DNA of 64,000 bases from assembly GCA_017502085.1 (NCBI GenBank), contig JAFVVQ010000062.1:33433-97432 (forward strand). Direction: 5' to 3'. This DNA is from Clostridia bacterium (GTDB lineage Bacteria > Bacillota > Clostridia > Oscillospirales > Acutalibacteraceae). Positions 52,006 through 59,892 of this stretch are shown one piece after another (the first letter of the stretch is position 1; the number at the start of each line of letters is the position of its first letter). The translations under genes and the position numbers were made by a program. The notes under the pieces were generated by a model that saw only the letters and a program-made list of their open reading frames with translations, made no database searches and was not told where the DNA came from.

Positions 52006-54029
52006 AACTTGCCGAAACCGCAGGCTTTTGCTTCGGCGTTGACAGAGCTGTCAATATGGCATATGAACTTGCAGAAAAAGGATGCAGAGCAGTTACTCTC
52101 GGTCAGCTCATACATAATCCTACGGTGACCGAAGACCTTGAGGCAAAAGGTATGAGGGTGATTGAAAATCCCTGCGATGCCGCCGAGGGCGAAACTGTCG
52201 TTATCAGGGCACACGGAGTCAAAAAGAGCGTTTGCACCGAGCTTGAAAATATGGGTGCATCAATCTGCGATGCAACTTGCCCGTTTGTTAAAAAAATTCA
52301 TAATATCGTTGAGGAGAATTCCGGAAAAGATACACCCGTAATCATCGGCGGAGACCCGAATCACCCCGAGGTTATCGGAATAACCGGTTACTGCAAAGGC
52401 GAATGTTTTGTGTTCAGCACGGCGGATGAAGCTGAAAGATTTTTCGGTGAAAACGCATCAATTTGCGAAAAAAGAATTATCGCTGTTTCACAGACAACTT
52501 TTTCGCAAAATGAGTGGAAAAAAATAAAAGAAAAAATAAAAATATACTGTACAAACGCAAAAATATTTGATACAATATGTTCTGCTACCCGAAAAAGGCA
52601 GGAAGAAGCAGCCGAGCTTTCAAAACAGAGCGACTGCATGATTGTCATCGGCGGCAGACACAGTTCAAACACGGTCAAGCTTAAAGCCGTGTGCAGTGAA
52701 AACTGCGATACTTTTTTGGTGGAAAGAGCCAGCGAGCTCAGGACCATAGATTTTTCCCAATACACCGATATCGGTGTGACGGCGGGGGCGTCAACCCCTT
52801 CCGCAATAATTAAGGAGGTACTTTTTAAAATGTCCGAAATCGTAAACGAAACCACAAATATGCAGGTAGAGGAGGTGCCTTCTGAAGCAATGACAACCGA
52901 AGAAATGGACTTTTCAGCAGCTCTTGAGGCATCACTCAGCAGCATGAGCACAGACCAGAAGGTCAAAGGCGTTGTTATGGGTATCACACCCACAGAAATT
53001 CAGGTTGATATCGGCAGAAAGCATGCCGGTTATGTTCCTATGGATGAATACAGCGCAGACCCCACAGCAAATGCAGCAGCAGAGCTTAAGGTAGGCGATG
53101 AGATCGATCTCATCATCATGAAAACAAACGATGCAGAAGGAACCGTTATGCTCTCCAAGAAGCGCTTTGACGCTCAGAAGGCATGGGTTGATATCATTGA
53201 AGCAGAAGAAGACGGCAGAATCCTCGAAGGCACAGTTGTCGAGGTTATCAAGGGCGGCGTTCTTGTTGTTACAAACAGTGTCCGCGTTTTCATCCCCGCT
53301 TCACTCGCAACCGAGCGCCGTGACGAAGATCTTGAAAGCCTTCTCAAGAAGACAGTTAAGTTCCGCATCATCGAAGTAAATAAGCAGCGCAAGAGAGCTG
53401 TCGGCTCAGTCCGTGCAGTTCTTAAGGAAGCTAAGAAGGAAGCAGCAGAAGCTTTCTGGGCACAGGCAGAAGTCGGTCAGAAGTACAGCGGTGTTGTTAA
53501 GTCAATGACCAACTACGGTGCATTCGTTGATATCGGTGGCATCGACGGTATGGTACATATTTCCGAAATGTCCTGGAAGAGAATCAAGAATCCTGCAGAG
53601 GTTTTCGAAATCGGTCAGGAAGTTGACGTTTACATCAAGGCTCTCGATGCTGAGAACAAGAAGATTTCTCTCGGCTACAGAAGAGACGAAGATAATCCCT
53701 GGGAAATCCTTAAGAAGAACTACCCCGAAGGAACAGTTATCGAAACCGAAATCGTCGGTCTCACAACCTTCGGCGCATTCGCAAAGGTTATTCCCGGCAT
53801 CGACGGTCTTATCCATATTTCACAGATCGCTGACCGTCACATCAGCAAGCCCCAGGATGTTCTCAAGGCAGGCGACAAGGTTACTTGCAAGATCACAGGT
53901 ATCGACTATGATAAGAAGCGCGTAAGCCTTTCAATCCGTGCTCTCCTTGAGCCCGAAACAGCAGAAGCTGCTGAGGAAGCTCCCGCAGAAGTTGCAGCTG
54001 AAGAAGTTGCAGAAGAAGCTGCTGAATAA
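51996..54029 (+). CDS. fusion of IspH reductase with ribosomal protein S1
   Basis: A 677-residue protein. Residues 1 to about 275 form IspH (HMBPP reductase of the MEP isoprenoid pathway), with the three cluster cysteines in GFCFGVDRA, CDATCPFVK and CSATRKRQ. Residues about 310-650 carry four S1 domains: VVMGITPTEIQVDIG, VVEVIKGGVLVV, VVKSMTNYGAFVDIGGIDG and IVGLTTFGAFAKV. An acidic alanine-rich tail ends it. Fusions of this type are known in Clostridia. The start is TTG at 51996 with GGGAGG 7 bases upstream. Codon use changes at the junction: the S1 half is as biased as dnaK. A separate start for S1 exists within the gene (52830). Confidence 0.95.
   Translation: MRIKLAETAGFCFGVDRAVNMAYELAEKGCRAVTLGQLIHNPTVTEDLEAKGMRVIENPCDAAEGETVVIRAHGVKKSVCTELENMGASICDATCPFVKKIHNIVEENSGKDTPVIIGGDPNHPEVIGITGYCKGECFVFSTADEAERFFGENASICEKRIIAVSQTTFSQNEWKKIKEKIKIYCTNAKIFDTICSATRKRQEEAAELSKQSDCMIVIGGRHSSNTVKLKAVCSENCDTFLVERASELRTIDFSQYTDIGVTAGASTPSAIIKEVLFKMSEIVNETTNMQVEEVPSEAMTTEEMDFSAALEASLSSMSTDQKVKGVVMGITPTEIQVDIGRKHAGYVPMDEYSADPTANAAAELKVGDEIDLIIMKTNDAEGTVMLSKKRFDAQKAWVDIIEAEEDGRILEGTVVEVIKGGVLVVTNSVRVFIPASLATERRDEDLESLLKKTVKFRIIEVNKQRKRAVGSVRAVLKEAKKEAAEAFWAQAEVGQKYSGVVKSMTNYGAFVDIGGIDGMVHISEMSWKRIKNPAEVFEIGQEVDVYIKALDAENKKISLGYRRDEDNPWEILKKNYPEGTVIETEIVGLTTFGAFAKVIPGIDGLIHISQIADRHISKPQDVLKAGDKVTCKITGIDYDKKRVSLSIRALLEPETAEAAEEAPAEVAAEEVAEEAAE
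52812..52832 (+). promoter_or_regulatory. rpsA: internal ribosome binding site and ATG for stand-alone S1
   Basis: TAAGGAGGT ends at 52819 and an in-frame ATG lies at 52830-52832, ten bases further. It begins MSEIVNETTNMQVEE, giving a 399-residue S1 product with all four S1 domains, ending at the same stop (54029). The SD match is essentially perfect, unlike any other internal site seen in this gene. Confidence 0.85.
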
Positions 54030-54041
54030 TTAAGTTTTTTG

Positions 54042-54075
54042 CCGCCCGCAGTTTTTTCTGTGGGCGGTTTTGTTT
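54042..54075 (+). terminator. intrinsic terminator
   Basis: Ten-pair stem CCGCCCGCAG/CTGTGGGCGG, T6 loop, TTTTGTTT after it. Ends the RpiR-to-S1 operon. Confidence 0.85.
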
Positions 54076-54088
54076 GGAGTGGTAGTTT

Positions 54089-55006
54089 ATCAAAAAGGAA
54101 AAAATTCTCGGACCTTTTTATTGCATCCTCGCGGCAGTGGTATGGGGTCTTTCGTTTGTTGCACAGAGCGAGGGTGCGTCAATCGGCACGTTCACTTTTA
54201 ACGGTTTGAGAACGCTTCTCGGAGGCATTGTTCTCCTTCCGCTCGTTGCGTTCAGATTCAGAAAAGAAAATTCAAAGTTGCCTGTAGCTGAAAAACAGAA
54301 ATTTCCTTTTAAAGACGTGATTATCGGTGGCATTTGCTGCGGTATTCCGCTTTTTATCGGCGGCAATCTTCAGCAGCACGCTTTTAATTATCTTTATGTC
54401 GGCAAGGTCGGATTCATAACTGCACTCTATATGGTTATTGTTCCGCTTTTTGGCATTTTCCTCAAAAGAAAACTGAAAATCAATATCTGGGCAGGTGTTG
54501 CTCTTGGTGTTGTCGGTCTTTATTTCCTCAGCATCAAGCCGGGCGATTTCTCTGTCGGCACGGGTGAATTGGTAACGATTCTCTGCTCAATCGCGTTTGC
54601 GGCGCATGTACTTGTTATCGACCATTTCTGCCAGAAGGTCGACAGTATGGCGCTCTCCTGTGCACAGTTTTTCTTCGCGGGCTTGCTGTCGATAGTATGT
54701 ATGTTTATTTTTGAAGAGCCAAAAACCGATGAGATTCTGAGCGCATGGATTCCTCTCGCTTATGCGGGTGTTATGAGTTGCGGCGTTGCATTTACCGCTC
54801 AGATATTCGGTCAGAAATATACCAATCCCACGGTTGCGTCCGTTTTGCTTTGCCTTGAATCCGTATTTTCAGTTATTTTTGGCTGGCTTCTTCTCGATCA
54901 GAGACTCGATTCAAGAGGCTATCTCGGATGCGTTATTATGTTCACTGCGGTTATTCTCACACAGCTTCCGCAGGAATGGTTTGATTTCAAAAAGAAAAAA
55001 GTTTGA
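54089..55006 (+). CDS. EamA/DMT-family permease
   Basis: A membrane protein of about 10 helices in two EamA repeats, with GPFYCILAAVVWGLSFVAQS as helix 1 and GVALGVVGLYFL as an internal motif. Substrate is unknown (often amino acids, nucleosides or metabolites). The start is unusual: no ATG, GTG or TTG exists before helix 1. The first acceptable codon is GTG 54137, which would cut helix 1 in half, while the sequence IKKEKILGPFYC begins with an ATC codon at 54089, 10 bases after TTTGGAG. ATC may be a non-standard start or an ATG changed by an error. I give 54089 as the likely start. Confidence 0.72.
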   Translation: MKKEKILGPFYCILAAVVWGLSFVAQSEGASIGTFTFNGLRTLLGGIVLLPLVAFRFRKENSKLPVAEKQKFPFKDVIIGGICCGIPLFIGGNLQQHAFNYLYVGKVGFITALYMVIVPLFGIFLKRKLKINIWAGVALGVVGLYFLSIKPGDFSVGTGELVTILCSIAFAAHVLVIDHFCQKVDSMALSCAQFFFAGLLSIVCMFIFEEPKTDEILSAWIPLAYAGVMSCGVAFTAQIFGQKYTNPTVASVLLCLESVFSVIFGWLLLDQRLDSRGYLGCVIMFTAVILTQLPQEWFDFKKKKV

Positions 55007-55024
55007 TCATAAGGAGTTGTCAGT

Positions 55025-56770
55025 ATGCCGATGCGAATTATTTCGTTTGTTCTGTCATTGATTATGTCTGTCTCAGGCGGTGCGGCAAGTTTTTTTGCCT
55101 CGGCAATTGACAGCGTAGCCGAAATTATCTGCGGTATTCCTTATACAGCGTCTGCGGTTAAGGATGAGTTGTTCAGCGAATTTGATGCTGATGACATCGG
55201 CTTTATTGATAACGAAAACGGATATATCAGAAACACTCTTGCGGTTTTTGTTGAACCCCGTCTCGGCTTTTTTGAGAGACTCGGAATTTTCAGAAACTGC
55301 GGCGGTGCGGTTATCGGCTGGTGTGCTCCCGCGGAGCTTTATATCATCAGAACTGCTGATATGTCGCACGAAGAAGCTCTTGAAAAGTGCCAAAGAATCG
55401 GAGAGACAGATGGTGTTGAACTTGCAATGCCCCTCTATCTGAGCAAAACGGCAGATCAGCTTACTCCCGATGATCCGTTTGACTATATGTTCGAGGAGGA
55501 TGCGTTCTATCCCGAAAATCCGGTCGTCTGGGATGAACTCGACCCCAACGGCAGAAACTGGTGGCTTGAAGCAATCAATGCAAGGCAGGCGTGGGATTAC
55601 GAGTCGTATTTTCAGCCCGTCAATATAGGTGTTCTTGACAGCGGTTTTGATCCCGAACATCCTGATCTTGAGGGTCAGATTACATTTCCGAACGAAAAAA
55701 GGGCGAGGAAAAACCGTCCATCCGACCACGGGTGCCACGTTTCAGGTATTATAGCAGCAAAACGGAATAATGCTACGGGTATTTCGGGTATATGCGACCA
55801 CGCTCAGCTTATCTGTGTAGACTGGAATCCCGATCTGTTTCAGTTCTGGTTTACCGAAATTGCAATTTATTTCGGCTTCACGGAGCTTGTTCAGGCGGGT
55901 GCAAAGGTAATCAATATGTCTTTTGGAATTGCTTCTTCGGTAAGCGGCGGTACGGCAAGTCTTTATGACAGAGTTCTGAAACCGATGGCGACCTCGCTCA
56001 CGATGGCTTCACTTCTTAGCAAGGGTTATGATTTTCTCGTTGTTCAGTCGGCAGGCAACGGCAACAGTATGGGCATACCGATTGATTCAACAAATAACGG
56101 TCATTTCGCCGCCGTAACAGAAAAAAATATTTATACGGGTAAGCACAAAATTGCAAAGGAAGAAATCCTCGGAAGAATTCTTACGGTGTCCGCCGCGTCT
56201 GACGGTTTTTCGGGTGAGTTCGAACTGGCATCGTACTCCAACGTCGGCAGATATGTCGGTATTGCAGCTCCGGGATCAATGGTTTTCAGTTGCGGATATC
56301 CTCTGATAAATGATTATGATTATAAATCGGGTACGTCGATGGCGGCGCCTTGTGTTACGGGTGTTGCGGGTCTCGTGTGGTCTGTCAATCCGTCATTTAC
56401 CGGCAGAGAGGTCAGAGAGATTATTGTGAATTCGACTGACAGAATGGCGAAAGTGAGTGAATTTGCGGAATATATTTATTGCGATGAAGTTGCGGATTAT
56501 CCGATGCTCAACGCAAAGCTTGCCGTTGAAGAAGCAATCAGAAGAACGGATTCAGCCGTCGGTACGGTCAGCGGAGCTGTCGGCGCGGAAGGTGCGGCAA
56601 CGATTGAATTCAGCGGCATAGCGCATACCGTTTTCAGTGACGGCAGTTTCTCTTTTGTAGCTCATGAAGGTGACGGAACAGCGGTTATCCGAAACGCATC
56701 GGGAGATGAAATCGGTTCGTTTGAACTGACCGTCATTGCAGGAGAAACGACAGATACAGGTATCGTCTGA
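55025..56770 (+). CDS. exported subtilisin-like serine protease (S8)
   Basis: A 581-residue protease. A hydrophobic leader (residues 1-26) lacks a clear cleavage site. A pro-region (about 40-150) precedes the S8 domain: NIGVLDSGFDPEHPD (Asp), DHGCHVSGIIAAK (His), QSAGNGNSMG (oxyanion Asn) and KSGTSMAAPCVTGVAG (Ser). The order Asp-His-Ser is as usual. After about 490 comes a small beta domain ending at 581. The leader and S8 fold put it outside the cell. It lies between EamA and a GH13 enzyme, with a spacing of 18 and 24 bases, so the three form one unit. Confidence 0.92.
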   Translation: MPMRIISFVLSLIMSVSGGAASFFASAIDSVAEIICGIPYTASAVKDELFSEFDADDIGFIDNENGYIRNTLAVFVEPRLGFFERLGIFRNCGGAVIGWCAPAELYIIRTADMSHEEALEKCQRIGETDGVELAMPLYLSKTADQLTPDDPFDYMFEEDAFYPENPVVWDELDPNGRNWWLEAINARQAWDYESYFQPVNIGVLDSGFDPEHPDLEGQITFPNEKRARKNRPSDHGCHVSGIIAAKRNNATGISGICDHAQLICVDWNPDLFQFWFTEIAIYFGFTELVQAGAKVINMSFGIASSVSGGTASLYDRVLKPMATSLTMASLLSKGYDFLVVQSAGNGNSMGIPIDSTNNGHFAAVTEKNIYTGKHKIAKEEILGRILTVSAASDGFSGEFELASYSNVGRYVGIAAPGSMVFSCGYPLINDYDYKSGTSMAAPCVTGVAGLVWSVNPSFTGREVREIIVNSTDRMAKVSEFAEYIYCDEVADYPMLNAKLAVEEAIRRTDSAVGTVSGAVGAEGAATIEFSGIAHTVFSDGSFSFVAHEGDGTAVIRNASGDEIGSFELTVIAGETTDTGIV

Positions 56771-56794
56771 TTTATATATGAAAGGAAGAAAGTT

Positions 56795-58477
56795 ATGGCA
56801 GAAATCAAAAAGCATTGGTATAAGGAAATGGCGGTTTATCAGGTGTGGCCGAGAAGCTTCCGTGACGGTAACGGCGACGGAATCGGTGACATCAAGGGCG
56901 TTATGGAAAAACTCGATTATATCAAAAGTATCGGTGTTGATGCGATCTGGTTTTCGCCTCTTTATAAATCTCCCCAGCATGATTACGGCTACGATATAGC
57001 TGATTATAAATCAATCGCGCCCGAATACGGTACGGTTGAAGAGTTCAAAGAACTGCTTGATGCAGCTCACAGCAAGGGACTCAAAATTATTATGGACCTT
57101 GTCATCAACCATACCTCTGATGAACATGAATGGTTTATTGAAAGCAAAAAAGGTAAGGATAACCCTTATCACGATTATTATTTCTGGCGTTCAGGCAAAA
57201 AGCCGAACGGAAAAAAGCCTCCCAACAACTGGCTTTCGACCTTTGCAGGTCCGGGCTGGCACTATAACGAGAATCTCGATGAATGGTATCTCACTCTTTT
57301 TGCAAAAGAGCAGCCCGACCTCAATATGGATAACCCCAAGGTGCGTGAAGAAATCAAGGATATCATACGCTTCTGGCTTGACATGGGAGTAGATGGCTTC
57401 CGTGAGGATGTTATCACCTTCATTTCAAAGAAAGACGGTCTGCCCAACGGATTCCCGATTCCCGTTGCCTGCGGTATGGAGCATTATAAATGCGGACCCA
57501 GACTTGACGAGTATCTTGCGGAATTCAGAAAAGTTACCGATGATTACGACTGTATGACCGTCGGTGAAGCCCCGATGATGACTCCGAAGCTTGCACTCCG
57601 ATTCATTAAGGAGGGTCCCGGTCAGACGCTCAATATGATGTTCAATTTCCAGCATATGGAGGCAGACAGCTTTATGGTCAGCTGGGTGCCTATGCCTTTC
57701 AGTCTCAAAAAGCTCAAAAATGCATATAACAGATGGCAGAAGAAACTTTACGGTATTGCCTGGAATGCAAACTATATTGAGAATCACGATCAGCCCAGAG
57801 TCATCAACCGCTACGGCGATCTGAATTACAGAGTTGAAAGCGGCAAGATGCTTGCAACGATGTATATCTGTCAGAGCGGTACACCCTTTATTTATCAGGG
57901 TCAGGAAATCGGCATGACCAACATTCATTTTGATTCTGTTGATGATTATACCGACACTCAGGTTAAAAGCACCTATCAGCTTTTCAAAAAGCTCGGTTTT
58001 TCGGATAAGATGTTCCTTAAGGTTGCCAACCGTGCATCCCGAGATAATTCGAGAACTCCCGTTCAGTGGAGTGCGGAGAAAAATGCAGGTTTCACAACTG
58101 CCGATAAGCCTTGGTTTACCGTTAACCCCAACTATACTGAAATCAACGTTGAGGCCGCTGAAAAGGATGAAAACTCGATTCTCAATTATTACCGTAAGCT
58201 CCTTAAATTCCGTAAGGAAAACGAAATATGTATCTACGGTGATTTTAAACTGCATTATAAAAACAGCCGAAATCTTTTCGTTTACGAAAGAAATTATGAG
58301 GGAAAGAGAATGCTTGTTATCAATTCTTTCACTGATAAGCCTGTCAACTTCACCGCGCCCGCGGGATTTGAACTCAGCAAAGGTAAACTGATGCTTTCAA
58401 ACTACGAGGTTACAGATAACTCTCTTAATAGCTTCGTCACAAATCCATACGAAACAAGAGTGTATTTGTTCGGATAA
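56795..58477 (+). CDS. GH13 alpha-glucosidase (oligo-1,6-glucosidase type)
   Basis: A 560-residue intracellular enzyme. YQVWPRSFRDGNGDGIGDIKG is the GH13 opening; GVDGFREDVI carries the nucleophile Asp; TVGEAPMM the acid/base Glu; NHDQPRVINRYG the third Asp. The QPDLNMDNPKVREEI segment is typical of the oligo-1,6-glucosidase/trehalose-6-phosphate hydrolase branch. It would split isomalto- or malto-oligosaccharides. ATG follows GAAAGGAAG. A strong terminator follows. Confidence 0.93.
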   Translation: MAEIKKHWYKEMAVYQVWPRSFRDGNGDGIGDIKGVMEKLDYIKSIGVDAIWFSPLYKSPQHDYGYDIADYKSIAPEYGTVEEFKELLDAAHSKGLKIIMDLVINHTSDEHEWFIESKKGKDNPYHDYYFWRSGKKPNGKKPPNNWLSTFAGPGWHYNENLDEWYLTLFAKEQPDLNMDNPKVREEIKDIIRFWLDMGVDGFREDVITFISKKDGLPNGFPIPVACGMEHYKCGPRLDEYLAEFRKVTDDYDCMTVGEAPMMTPKLALRFIKEGPGQTLNMMFNFQHMEADSFMVSWVPMPFSLKKLKNAYNRWQKKLYGIAWNANYIENHDQPRVINRYGDLNYRVESGKMLATMYICQSGTPFIYQGQEIGMTNIHFDSVDDYTDTQVKSTYQLFKKLGFSDKMFLKVANRASRDNSRTPVQWSAEKNAGFTTADKPWFTVNPNYTEINVEAAEKDENSILNYYRKLLKFRKENEICIYGDFKLHYKNSRNLFVYERNYEGKRMLVINSFTDKPVNFTAPAGFELSKGKLMLSNYEVTDNSLNSFVTNPYETRVYLFG

Positions 58478-58488
58478 TAAAACAATAA

Positions 58489-58520
58489 CGCCCTGACCGA
58501 TAAGGTCGGGGCGCTTTTTT
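58489..58520 (+). terminator. intrinsic terminator
   Basis: CGCCCTGACC/GGTCGGGGCG stem, loop GATAA, then CTTTTTT. Confidence 0.9.
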
Positions 58521-58550
58521 GTCAAGCTTTCGGTGTGTAACGCATACGAT
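58521..58550 (+). promoter_or_regulatory. possible sigmaE-type sporulation promoter
   Basis: CATACGAT (58543-58550) is one base off the sigmaE -10 consensus CATACAAT. Upstream GTCAAGCT (58521-58528) has a weak fit to the -35. No good sigmaA -35 box lies at the right distance for the overlapping TATAAT at 58550-58555. Confidence 0.35.
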
Positions 58551-58583
58551 ATAATAATGATATTATATGGAGGGAATCATTGG

Positions 58584-58865
58584 ATGAACTGTTGTATCAC
58601 CGAGCTTCGGTGCAAGGAGATAATTAATAAATCCAACGGCTGCAGACTCGGATTTGTCAGCGATATCGAGGTCGATAAAAGCTGCGGCAAGGTAACGGCG
58701 CTGATTGTTTACGGCAGACCTAAATTCTTCGGCATCTGCGGCAAAAGGGAAAGAATACGTATTTGCTGGGAGGATATTGATGTTATCGGTAACGATACGA
58801 TTCTCGTTTGCAAAACCTGTTGCGATAACGGTGAGCATCGTCGGGACAGATTTATATCAACATAA
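58584..58865 (+). CDS. YlmC/YmxH-family sporulation protein
   Basis: A 93-residue PRC-barrel protein. The family block is TELRCKEIINKSNGCRLGF followed by GFVSDIEVD, and YGRPKFFGICGKRERIRIC and WEDIDVIGNDTILV follow. The family is confined to endospore formers and is induced during sporulation; its biochemical role is unknown. ATG 58584 follows GGAGGG at 9 bases; an in-frame ATG at 58533 lies before that site. It is a single gene between terminators. Confidence 0.9.
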   Translation: MNCCITELRCKEIINKSNGCRLGFVSDIEVDKSCGKVTALIVYGRPKFFGICGKRERIRICWEDIDVIGNDTILVCKTCCDNGEHRRDRFIST

Positions 58866-58866
58866 C

Positions 58867-58904
58867 AAAATCGGCTTGAGCAAGATTTTGCCCAAGCCGA
58901 TTCC
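58867..58904. terminator. bidirectional terminator
   Basis: AATCGGCTTG/CAAGCCGATT outer stem, inner GCAA/TTGC helix. It separates ylmC from the convergent lipoprotein gene. Confidence 0.8.
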
Positions 58905-58947
58905 TTAATTATTCATTGTCTTTTCAGTTTTGTTGAGAAGCTTCTGA

Positions 58948-59841
58948 TCAATACTTGAAGTTCTTGTAGGATATGTGTGTTGAACCTGTTGCGTTACCGC
59001 CGCCTGCTGCATCGATAATAACGCTGATATCAAATTCAACGGTAAGGCTTACAAGGTGACCTGTTGCGCCGTCGATTACTGCTTTAACAACTGCGTTGTT
59101 GTAGCTTTCTTCGATAACTGCGCCCTTAACAACCTGACCAACTGCACTGTAGATAACGGGAGCAGTCTTGTGGTCAAAGTAGCTCTTGTCTGCATCGCCT
59201 ACGCAGATGCCGCACTTGTCAATGGGAGCCTTTGTCCAGCTTTCGGACTTTGAAGCCTTGCTGGTACCGCCCTTAACGTTGAGAACGATTGTGTACTGGC
59301 CGTTAGCCTCTGTGCAGACCGCATCCTTTGTAAGGTCAGCCTGTGTAAGAGTGCTCTTGCGGAGGTAGTGGTGAGGAACGTCGCCTTCCCACTGACCCTT
59401 TGTAACGTCCATTGTGTACTTGTTTTCAGCGCCGATGCCCATGAAGGAATAAACGAGATCGCCGAACATCTTGAGAAGAGCACCTGCATTAAGCTTTTCG
59501 TTATCGGTGTAACGGACTTTGTTGAAGCCGACTTTTGCCGCATAAGCATCGTTGATTGTCTTGTTGTAGAGAGCGATGATTTCTTCTGATGTTGCGGGAG
59601 CAGCTGTGATAGCGTTGCCTGCGGGAGCAGAAGGATCAACTGCGGGAGCGGAGGGGTCTGCGGGAGCTGAAGGATCAACAACGGGTGCTGAAGGATCAAC
59701 AACGGGTGCGTCTGTTACGGGAGCATCTGTTGATTCTTCAACGGGTGCAGCTGTGGTTGTGGGTGTTTCTTCTTTGCCGCCGCAAGCTGCGAAGCTGAGA
59801 AGCATTGCAACTGCAAGCATGAGTGCGAGAATTCTTTTCAT
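58948..59841 (-). CDS. lipoprotein of unknown function with Pro/Ala/Thr linker
   Basis: A 297-residue lipoprotein: MKRILALMLAVAMLLSFAAC with lipobox FAAC. Residues 25-80 are a low-complexity linker of VDPSAP-type repeats, typical of a spacer through the cell wall. The remaining about 210 residues form an uncharacterised domain containing two cysteines (KCGICVGD) and a Gly-rich C-terminal strand (DAAGGGNATGS). I do not recognise the family. Start: ATG after GGAGT. Confidence 0.72.
   Translation of the reverse strand: MKRILALMLAVAMLLSFAACGGKEETPTTTAAPVEESTDAPVTDAPVVDPSAPVVDPSAPADPSAPAVDPSAPAGNAITAAPATSEEIIALYNKTINDAYAAKVGFNKVRYTDNEKLNAGALLKMFGDLVYSFMGIGAENKYTMDVTKGQWEGDVPHHYLRKSTLTQADLTKDAVCTEANGQYTIVLNVKGGTSKASKSESWTKAPIDKCGICVGDADKSYFDHKTAPVIYSAVGQVVKGAVIEESYNNAVVKAVIDGATGHLVSLTVEFDISVIIDAAGGGNATGSTHISYKNFKY
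59623..59709 (-). repeat. tandem repeat encoding the lipoprotein linker
   Basis: About four to five copies of an 18-21 base unit encoding (V/A)DPSAP, such as GGTGCTGAAGGATCAACAAC on the plus strand repeated with few changes. Copy number may vary between strains. Confidence 0.75.
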
Positions 59842-59892
59842 GGTTTTTACTCCTTTGAAATTTATTGTTATGCCATCGGCATAGTTTACTGA

